DNA of 40,255 nucleotides from contig CALWGE010000023.1 of assembly GCA_944378225.1 (NCBI GenBank), forward strand, positions 1 through 40,255. The letters run 5' to 3'. Shown piece by piece: positions 34,893 through 40,255 of this stretch. Made by a program: the position numbers and the translations under genes. The notes below the pieces were generated by a model. That model saw nothing but the letters and a program-made list of their open reading frames with translations, was not told the origin of the DNA and ran no database searches. Origin of the DNA: an uncultured Merdimonas sp. GTDB lineage: Bacteria > Bacillota > Clostridia > Lachnospirales > Lachnospiraceae. The first letter of the stretch is position 1. Every line of letters starts with the position of its first letter.

Positions 34893-35738
34893 TCAGGCCT
34901 TAGTAAAGGTTACCGTCCATTCGGGACCATAGGAAAGCTGATATTTATCGGAAAAGCTGCCCTGAGATACAGCCATGGCTACCTTGACCAGCTCATTGTT
35001 GTAGATCATGGGAGCGCCTTTTTCTGCAAAGCCAAAACTCTTATGGAAAAGCACATCCTGTTCAAAGACAGGAGTTCCCTCATGTCTGACTACGGTATGA
35101 ACCATATCGCCATAGGAGAAGCCGGCATTCTGGAAGTCTTTCAGCGGAATGTTCGTCCACAGGTTCCCGAAGTTCGGATCATTGATTTCAAAAATTCCTT
35201 CTGCTTTTCCCTCTGAAATAACGGGTTTCAGAATCGGGTGTTCTACAATTTCCTCTACCGGATATTCCGGTCCTACACCTTCAAAATCGATAATTCCGCT
35301 GGCAAGGCGGGCAGCGGTATAGCCAAAGAGATCTCTTCCGTGGAAGATGGCTACTTCTTCTGTGCCCTTTCCTCTGAGACGGTTTACGGTTTCATCAATT
35401 TCACGTACAGCTTCGATACCGATAAAGCGTTTTATATGTGTCAGAGAACCATTATCCGGAGATACTACGTAATGGCCATCCTTAGTTTTTGCAACGCAGG
35501 CTCTGCGGCTTGTTCCCACGCCCGGGTCCACAACAGATACATAAATGGTTCCTTCCGGCCAGAAGGGAAGACTCTGATACAGACGGTAGCTTGCGCTCCA
35601 GGTATCGTACTGAGGCAGCTCATGGGTGCCATCCATAATTTCAAGTTCGCGGTCCACACTCTTTACGACACCGTACATGGAGCTGACAGCACCTTCTTTG
35701 TATGTAAAATCAGTCTGAAAAACAAGAATCGGTTTCAT
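34893..35738 (-). CDS. SAM hydroxide adenosyltransferase family protein (DUF62), copy 1
   Basis: This 281-aa protein belongs to the SAM hydroxide adenosyltransferase/halogenase family, whose usual members hydrolyse SAM to adenosine and methionine. The hydrolase triad Asp-Arg-His appears as Asp71 and Arg78 in VVDPGVGTSR and His133 in FHGRDLFGY. The N-terminal SAM loop is altered: TDFTYKEG (9-16) where copy 2 has SDFGTADG, so a loop glycine and an aspartate (now Glu15) are changed. The N-terminal domain ends near 170 and a beta-barrel C-terminal domain follows. Start 35738 has GGAGA 5 nt upstream. It sits between the T and S genes of the ECF transporter. Confidence 0.88.
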   Translation of the reverse strand: MKPILVFQTDFTYKEGAVSSMYGVVKSVDRELEIMDGTHELPQYDTWSASYRLYQSLPFWPEGTIYVSVVDPGVGTSRRACVAKTKDGHYVVSPDNGSLTHIKRFIGIEAVREIDETVNRLRGKGTEEVAIFHGRDLFGYTAARLASGIIDFEGVGPEYPVEEIVEHPILKPVISEGKAEGIFEINDPNFGNLWTNIPLKDFQNAGFSYGDMVHTVVRHEGTPVFEQDVLFHKSFGFAEKGAPMIYNNELVKVAMAVSQGSFSDKYQLSYGPEWTVTFTKA

Positions 35739-35768
35739 AAAAATCTCCTTTCCTGAATTAAAATTCTA

Positions 35769-36602
35769 TTAAATAAATGGGTTATAGAATCTGGATCCGT
35801 TTACAAAAACGGATACGCAGACAGAACCGGCCAGAATAGCGGCAGAAAACAGCATGGCAATATAGTCATTTCTGCCCAGGGGCTTTCCGGCGTACCAGGT
35901 TCTCTTTTTGTTCTTTCCAAAGCCGCGCAGATCCATGGCATTACTGATAAGTTCAATTCGATCCAGGGTAGTAAAAATCAAAGGAACAAAAATATTCATC
36001 ATATTTTTTACCCGGGTGCTGAGCTTTTCCTTTTTGGACAGATCCAGACCGCGGCTCTGCTGGGCCAGGGAAATATCCTGGTAATCCCGGATCATATCCG
36101 GAAAATAACGCAGAGTCAAGGCAAGTGCATAGGAAGCCTTATAGCTTACGCCGATACGGTTCAGGGATGCGGCAAATTCGCTGGGATTGGTAGTCAGAAG
36201 AAAAATCATACCCAGCGGAATACCGGAAGCATACTTCAGAATTTTTGTAACCTGGTAAAGAAGCTGCTCCAGAGTCACTGTATACCGGCTGTTAAAGCGG
36301 AAAATTTCGTGTGTCGTTCCATAAATCTGCGTTCCGTACTGAGGGCTGAACAGATAAGTCAGCAGAAAATTAATAAGCAGGAAGACAGCTACATAGATAA
36401 CCATGGTACGTACCTGCCGGAACGTAATCTCTGAAATCCGGAAAAAGCAGAAAGAAACTGCCAGTACAAAAAGAATATACCGGATGTCATAGGAAAACAT
36501 TACGGAGAAGGTGAGGCATATAAAGGCCATAAGTTTTGTCAGCCCGGAGAGGTTATAGACAAAATTATCTCTGTCTATATAATCAAACAGCTTCGCTTTC
36601 AT
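35769..36602 (-). CDS. ECF transporter T component (EcfT)
   Basis: This 277-aa membrane protein has about five helices and couples the ATPases to the S component. The two cytoplasmic coupling motifs are QSRG (182-185) and MDLRG (223-227), matching the family's XRG pattern. The start at 36602 is the ATG after AGAGGGGG; an earlier reading from 36680 lies well inside the ATPase gene. It overlaps the ATPase gene end by 20 nt, implying coupled translation. Confidence 0.9.
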   Translation of the reverse strand: MKAKLFDYIDRDNFVYNLSGLTKLMAFICLTFSVMFSYDIRYILFVLAVSFCFFRISEITFRQVRTMVIYVAVFLLINFLLTYLFSPQYGTQIYGTTHEIFRFNSRYTVTLEQLLYQVTKILKYASGIPLGMIFLLTTNPSEFAASLNRIGVSYKASYALALTLRYFPDMIRDYQDISLAQQSRGLDLSKKEKLSTRVKNMMNIFVPLIFTTLDRIELISNAMDLRGFGKNKKRTWYAGKPLGRNDYIAMLFSAAILAGSVCVSVFVNGSRFYNPFI

Positions 36603-38316
36603 TTCGTCTTGTCCCCCTCTCATAATCAATGAAATTCTGTACAAAAGAGGACGGATCCTCAATTCCTGTTTTAAGGGCAAGTTCGTACAGAGAAGTAATC
36701 TTCAGATTTGCCTGGGCCGCAATGTCTTCGCTGGTCAGTATCTCCACAGAATCTGAGTCGCCAATCTTCTGACCGCCGGAAATAACAATTGCGTGAGGTG
36801 TATACTCCAGCATTAGGTGCATGTCATGGGTAATCATGAGAATTGTTACGCCCTGACTGTTCAGGCTCTTTAAAAACTCCATAATTTCCGTGTAATGGTG
36901 ATAGTCCTGTCCTGCTGTGGGTTCATCCAGAATAAGAATCCGGGGTTCAAGAACAAGAACGGAAGCAATGGTGACACGTTTTTTCTGGCCAAAGCTCAGA
37001 GCAGATACAGGCCATTTTTTAAAGGGAGACAGTCCGCATATTTTCAGTGCTTTTTCTACCTTTGGCTCGATTTCTTCCTCAGGTACGCCGCGGATACGCA
37101 GTCCCAGGGCCACTTCGTCATAAATCATGGGCTTACAGATCATCTGATTGGGATTCTGCATAACATAACCTATTTTTTCGGAACGCTCTTTGATCGTCCA
37201 TCCCGACATGTCTTCCTGACCATAGAACAAATGTCCCTGATCTTCTTTTACAAATCCGCAGATCAGCTTGGCCAGGGTGCTCTTTCCGGCTCCGTTTGTT
37301 CCTACAATACTGACCATTTCACCTTCACGTATGGAAAAACTGATGTCCTGCAGAATTTTTCTTTTCTTTGTATATTGAAAATGAATTCCGTCTGCTTTCA
37401 GAAGAACCGGCCGGTCTTCTGTTTTTTTCTGTTTTTTCTGTGCCCGGTTCCAGGCCAGAAGAGGTTCCCGGATCTGTTCTGTGTCCAGGGTCTCCAGTCT
37501 TCCTGCATGAAGTTCCGGTGTTACTTGAATTCCGGCGTATTTCAAAGCTGTAACGTACAGAGGCTCCCGGATTCCAAGACCGGGAAGAATATCGGCAGCC
37601 ATCAGTTCATCCGGTGTCATATCTGCGGCAATCCGTCCGTCACTGACTACGATAATGCGGTCTACATCCCGGTAAAGCACATCCTCCAGACGATGCTCGA
37701 TGATGATTACTGTTTTTTCCTGATCCCGCCATACGCGGTCAATCAGATCAATAGCTGTTTTGCCGGTGGCCGGATCCAGGTTTGCCAGGGGCTCGTCGAA
37801 GAGAAGAATATCCACATTATCGACCATGACGCCTGCAAAGGAAACACGCTGTTTCTGGCCTCCGGAAAGTTCAAAGGGAGAAGATTTCAAAAGCTGTCCC
37901 ATATCCACAATATCTGTAACAGCCTGTACCGTTTTTTTCATGGTGTTCAGGTCTACACAGTCATTTTCCAGAGCAAAAGCCACATCTTCTCCCACGGTCA
38001 GTCCTACAAACTGACCGTCCGAATCCTGAAGAACTGTTCCAACCATTTTGGAAATCTGAAAAATATCCAGATCTTTTGTCTCATGACCCATGATTTTCAG
38101 ACTTCCCTTTATCTCTCCTTTATAGGAAAAAGGAATCAGGCCGTTCAGACAATGTCCAAGCGTACTTTTTCCGCTTCCGCTGGGACCTACAAGCAGGATT
38201 TTTTCTCCCTTGTGGATTGTCAGGTTAATATCATGGAGAGTAGGTTCTGCCTGGCTGAAATATTGAAACTGAAAGTCCTTAAATTCTATGACTGGTGTTT
38301 TATTCTGATCACCCAT
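36583..38316 (-). CDS. ECF transporter ATPase, two ABC domains fused
   Basis: This 577-aa protein contains two ABC ATPases in one chain instead of separate EcfA1 and EcfA2. Domain 1 has Walker A GPSGSGKS (44-51), signature LSGGQ (150-154) and Walker B LLFDEP (170-175). Domain 2 has Walker A GTNGAGKS (339-346), an altered signature LSFGQ (440-444) and Walker B LILDEPTAGQ (461-470). A linker rich in Lys and Gln (about 290-305) joins them. It starts after GGGGGA. It is the second gene of the operon, 26 nt after DUF62 copy 2. Fused ATPases are typical of dedicated YkoD-like ECF systems. Confidence 0.93.
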   Translation of the reverse strand: MGDQNKTPVIEFKDFQFQYFSQAEPTLHDINLTIHKGEKILLVGPSGSGKSTLGHCLNGLIPFSYKGEIKGSLKIMGHETKDLDIFQISKMVGTVLQDSDGQFVGLTVGEDVAFALENDCVDLNTMKKTVQAVTDIVDMGQLLKSSPFELSGGQKQRVSFAGVMVDNVDILLFDEPLANLDPATGKTAIDLIDRVWRDQEKTVIIIEHRLEDVLYRDVDRIIVVSDGRIAADMTPDELMAADILPGLGIREPLYVTALKYAGIQVTPELHAGRLETLDTEQIREPLLAWNRAQKKQKKTEDRPVLLKADGIHFQYTKKRKILQDISFSIREGEMVSIVGTNGAGKSTLAKLICGFVKEDQGHLFYGQEDMSGWTIKERSEKIGYVMQNPNQMICKPMIYDEVALGLRIRGVPEEEIEPKVEKALKICGLSPFKKWPVSALSFGQKKRVTIASVLVLEPRILILDEPTAGQDYHHYTEIMEFLKSLNSQGVTILMITHDMHLMLEYTPHAIVISGGQKIGDSDSVEILTSEDIAAQANLKITSLYELALKTGIEDPSSFVQNFIDYERGTRRNESEAV

Positions 38317-38342
38317 GTTTAAATCCCCCGTACGGCAGTTTA

Positions 38343-39209
38343 TTAATCTTCGTAAATCAGGCGCGGCGCTTTTCGAATGGTGATTCGCCAGTTGGTGCCG
38401 GTTCCGATATTGTATGCTCTTGCAAAGCTTCCCTGGTTAATCGCCACTGCCATACAATCCAGACTGTTTACGTAGACAAGCGGTTCTCCCACGTAGACAT
38501 CGGCAAAGCTTTTTGCATAAACAAGAATATTTTTGTAAAGAGTTCTTGTCTCGTTTTCAATGCTGATTTCGACTCTTCCTCCGTGCTTTACGCCCAGCTT
38601 CAGGAACATTTCTCTGGTGATATTTGTCCAGAGGCTTCCGAAGCGTACGTCGAGTACGTCAATGGTGCCGCTTACTTTGTCGCCGTCACAGACAGGCTCC
38701 ACGATAGGAAGCTCAATTACACTGTCCGGATCCACTTCAGGACCTGTCTGGTCAAAGGAAATGATACCGGAAGCAAGCCGGGCGCCTGTATAGGCGTAAA
38801 TGTCTCTTCCATGGAAAGTATAGCTTTCACCCGAATTAGGCAGACGGTTTATAGTCTCATCAATAATTCTGGCTTCTTCAATACCGATGATTCGTTTTAC
38901 GTGAGTAAGGGTGCCATTGTCCGGCGTGACAATATACTGTCCTGTTTTTGTCTTTACAGCGATGCTTCTTCTCGTAGAGCCTACGCCCGGGTCCACGACA
39001 CTCACAAAGACAGAACCTTCCGGCCAGTAGCTTACAGTCTGAATCAGGCGATAAGAAGCCTCCCAGATATCATACTGAGGAATCTCATGTGTCAGATCTG
39101 AAATTTTCAGATCCGGATGAACTCCGTAAGCAACTCCGTACATGGCGCTGACTGCCCCGTCTGCTGTTCCGAAATCTGACTGCAGAATAAGTGGTTTCAT
39201 CATTTTCAT
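38343..39209 (-). CDS. SAM hydroxide adenosyltransferase family protein (DUF62), copy 2
   Basis: This 288-aa protein is a paralogue of copy 1 and keeps the full family pattern. The SAM loop is SDFGTADG (11-18), as in halogenase-fold enzymes. Asp73 and Arg80 lie in VVDPGVGSTR, and His133 in FHGRDIYAY, the triad of SAM hydrolases. It probably converts SAM and water to adenosine and methionine. Start 39209 has AAAGGA 5 nt upstream; another Met follows at 39203. It is the first gene of the ECF operon, directly behind the promoter at 39264-39292. Confidence 0.9.
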   Translation of the reverse strand: MKMMKPLILQSDFGTADGAVSAMYGVAYGVHPDLKISDLTHEIPQYDIWEASYRLIQTVSYWPEGSVFVSVVDPGVGSTRRSIAVKTKTGQYIVTPDNGTLTHVKRIIGIEEARIIDETINRLPNSGESYTFHGRDIYAYTGARLASGIISFDQTGPEVDPDSVIELPIVEPVCDGDKVSGTIDVLDVRFGSLWTNITREMFLKLGVKHGGRVEISIENETRTLYKNILVYAKSFADVYVGEPLVYVNSLDCMAVAINQGSFARAYNIGTGTNWRITIRKAPRLIYED

Positions 39210-39263
39210 CTCAATCCTTTTCGCGCTAAGGATCCGCACTTACACGAATCCTTGCATCTTTCA

Positions 39264-39292
39264 AGTATAATGATTTGTCGGGATAGTGTCAA
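39264..39292 (-). promoter_or_regulatory. Promoter of the ECF-DUF62 operon
   Basis: Perfect -35 TTGACA (39287-39292), 17-nt spacer and -10 TATACT (39264-39269) on the minus strand. About 55 nt separate it from the start codon. I see no riboswitch motif in the short leader, so the operon seems strongly and perhaps constitutively expressed. Confidence 0.85.
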
Positions 39293-39405
39293 GAAATATC
39301 CAGAATAGACAGAAAAATTGCAGGGCATTGACAGGCCGGTTTTTCCGGAGCCGGTTACAGAGTCAGTTTTTCTGGGAATGATTGTTTATGGAGTATAAAA
39401 CGGAT

Positions 39406-39454
39406 CAGAAAAGCCGGAAACCCTGTACTGTAATTCAGGATCTCCGGCTTTCTG
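39406..39454 (-). terminator. Terminator downstream of the tRNA-Arg fragment
   Basis: CAGAAA-GCCGGA arms (39406-39418 and 39443-39454) form a stem with one bulged A, with an inner CCTG/CAGG pair. On the minus strand it is followed by CTTTTCTG. This is the native terminator of the tRNA-Arg gene that once stood here. Confidence 0.65.
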
Positions 39455-39463
39455 CAGTATTCA

Positions 39464-39505
39464 CGTTCCCGAGGTGATTCGAACACCCGACCTACCGCTT
39501 AGGAG
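39464..39505 (-). tRNA. 3' fragment of tRNA-Arg (CCT), probable attachment-site repeat
   Basis: The minus strand reads from the anticodon loop CTCCTAA to the discriminator base: it contains AGCGGTAGGTC, then the T-arm GGGTGTTCGAATCACC, then CGGGAACG. This is 42 nt, tRNA positions 32-73. The upstream sequence (GGCCAT) does not complete the anticodon stem and no GTTCCCG acceptor arm lies upstream. It is therefore a fragment that marks the left junction of an element integrated in a tRNA-Arg gene. An intact tRNA copy is expected at the far end of the element. Confidence 0.88.
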
Positions 39506-39556
39506 ATGGCCCCAAGCGACATAAGCACTATCAAGCGAGTATAAAAAAACCAAGAG

Positions 39557-39667
39557 AAATCAAGGCTTTTCTCCAAGTCAGGTGTAAATCTGGTACAAGC
39601 AAAATCAAGCCAAAATAAAGGGGTTTTACCCCCTCTTGTTGGCAGGATGTTAGCAAAATCAAGGCTT
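39557..39667 (+). repeat. Direct repeats near the element end
   Basis: GCAAAATCAAG occurs exactly at 39599-39609 and 39653-39663. The related AAATCAAGGCTT is at 39557-39568 and the last copy reads on as AAATCAAGGCTT to 39667. A further TATCAAGCGAG is at 39529-39539. Short direct repeats just inside an attachment site are usually arm sites for the integrase or excisionase. That role is inference. Confidence 0.7.
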
Positions 39668-39770
39668 AATAGCGTGTGCTTTGAGTTCGATTTCTCTCGG
39701 AGCAAACTCAAATTATGCTGCGTGAGTATCTACTTGGTCTGTCACTTATTGAGTATACTATCATACATAG

Positions 39771-39798
39771 TGCCCCATTACAAGAGATGTGTGGGGCA
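39771..39798 (+). other. Hairpin upstream of the element parA
   Basis: TGCCCCA (39771-39777) and TGGGGCA (39792-39798) form a perfect 7-bp stem with a 14-nt loop. It lies 6 nt before a strong terminator. Together they may form an attenuator for parA. Confidence 0.65.
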
Positions 39799-39804
39799 AG
39801 AAAA

Positions 39805-39851
39805 GTGCCTGTTTTATCTCTCAGTCGAGAGGTAAAGCAGGCGCTTTTTTT
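39805..39851 (+). terminator. Strong terminator in the leader of the element parA
   Basis: GTGCCTGTTTTATCTCTC (39805-39822) pairs with GAGAGGTAAAGCAGGCGC (39827-39844), an 18-bp stem with few wobbles around the loop AGTC. Seven Ts follow. It lies just before parA on the same strand, so it either insulates the element from the chromosome or attenuates parA. Confidence 0.88.
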
Positions 39852-39887
39852 CATATCTAAAACTCAGAGTGAAACGAGGTGAAAATG

Positions 39888-40255
39888 ATGAATACGCAAA
39901 TCATCGCCATCGCCAATCAGAAAGGCGGTGTGGGCAAAACAACGACCTGTGCGAATCTGGGCATTGGGCTTGCACAGGCCGGAAGAAAAGTGCTGCTGAT
40001 CGACGGAGATCCGCAAGGCAGCTTGACCATCAGCCTGGGCCACCCTCAGCCGGATAAGCTGCCCTTTACTCTCTCTGATGCTATGGGCCGTATCCTGATG
40101 GACGAACCGCTGCGCCCCGGCGAGGGTATCCTGCATCACCCGGAAGGCGTTGACCTGATGCCCGCTGACATCCAGCTTTCCGGCATGGAGGTTTCTCTGG
40201 TGAACGCTATGAGCCGAGAGACTATCCTGCGGCAATATCTGGACACGCTCAAGGG
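39888..40255 (+). CDS. ParA-family ATPase of the integrated element (C-terminally cut by window end)
   Basis: The first 122 residues are present. They contain the deviant Walker [12 protein letters not shown] (residues 10-20), then [10 protein letters not shown], characteristic of ParA/Soj partition ATPases. The chromosomal ParA at 28671 reads IDIDPQGNAT in the same place, so the two are related but distinct. ATG at 39888 is 7 nt after GAGGT; an ATG one codon earlier is possible. Codons such as CTG, GGC and CGC dominate, unlike the chromosomal genes in this window, which suggests transfer. Plasmid-like partition genes are common in Firmicute conjugative elements. Confidence 0.9.
   Translation, partial: MNTQIIAIANQKGGVGKTTTCANLGIGLAQAGRKVLLIDGDPQGSLTISLGHPQPDKLPFTLSDAMGRILMDEPLRPGEGILHHPEGVDLMPADIQLSGMEVSLVNAMSRETILRQYLDTLK

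Larger units (their letters stand above)
39464..40255. mobile_element. Left end of an integrated element in tRNA-Arg (partial, runs off window)
   Basis: The element begins at the tRNA-Arg fragment. About 380 bp without a gene follow (39506-39887). This stretch holds direct repeats at 39557-39667, a small GGGG/CCCC hairpin near 39619-39633, two strong hairpins at 39771-39851, and then a parA gene. Composition shifts to high-GC codon use in the parA compared with the AT-richer chromosome. The layout resembles conjugative elements of gut Firmicutes with plasmid-type partition genes. Integrase and transfer genes are not in view. Confidence 0.78.

Noticed and set aside
36895-38322. 475-aa open frame on the plus strand
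   Set aside because: It is a shadow of the fused ECF ATPase on the other strand, with Cys/Phe-rich composition and no ribosome site or motif.
39464-39540. Functional complete tRNA-Arg
   Set aside because: The 5' half, including the acceptor arm and D-arm, is missing, and flanking sequence does not complete the anticodon stem.

Overview
The window is about 40 kb around the replication origin of a low-to-moderate GC Firmicute, most likely a Lachnospiraceae (Blautia-like gut clostridium). The gene order gyrA-gyrB-recF-yaaA-dnaN-dnaA / rpmH-rnpA-yidD-yidC-jag-mnmE-mnmG-rsmG-parA-parB is the classic Firmicute origin. A DUF4446 gene, serS and a DUF3881 gene to the right, and a separate PurO plus AICAR transformylase pair in place of bifunctional PurH to the left, point to Lachnospiraceae. 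The family assignment is inference from gene content; no database was searched.

Left arm (1-12.5 kb, all minus strand, co-directional with replication). It starts with tRNA-Ser(GCT) and two tandem consensus promoters that fire leftward out of the window, probably into an rRNA operon. Next come an SGNH hydrolase, the last two steps of purine synthesis under a ZTP riboswitch with an overlapping terminator, a frameshifted small lipoprotein, a GNAT-peptidase S66 fusion, a PlsC acyltransferase, two large membrane proteins of glycosyltransferase GT-C type, and a DUF4173/XRE/DUF2975 membrane-regulator trio.

Origin (12.5-28.5 kb). The dnaA-gyrA block runs leftward and rpmH-rsmG runs rightward. DnaA boxes lie on both sides of dnaA. 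The dnaA-dnaN gap also carries an AT-rich stretch, TAG-like triplets and a GC patch, matching the unwinding-element layout known from Bacillus subtilis.

Right arm (28.5-34.1 kb, plus strand). The parA promoter lies between two perfect parS sites 90 bp apart, followed by parB, DUF4446, serS, DUF3881 and a TrmH-family methyltransferase. Three perfect DnaA boxes sit between serS and the DUF3881 gene, 11 kb from the origin. A bidirectional terminator at 34.1 kb closes the block.

ECF block (34.2-39.3 kb, minus strand, head-on to replication). A complete energy-coupling-factor transporter (S component, T component, fused two-domain ATPase) is interleaved with two paralogous SAM hydroxide adenosyltransferase (DUF62) genes, all downstream of one strong promoter. 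The substrate is not evident and this is the best candidate here for an undescribed function.

Right edge (39.46 kb to end). A tRNA-Arg(CCT) 3' fragment marks the junction with an integrated element. Its left end carries direct repeats and strong hairpins, followed by a GC-richer parA that runs off the window.
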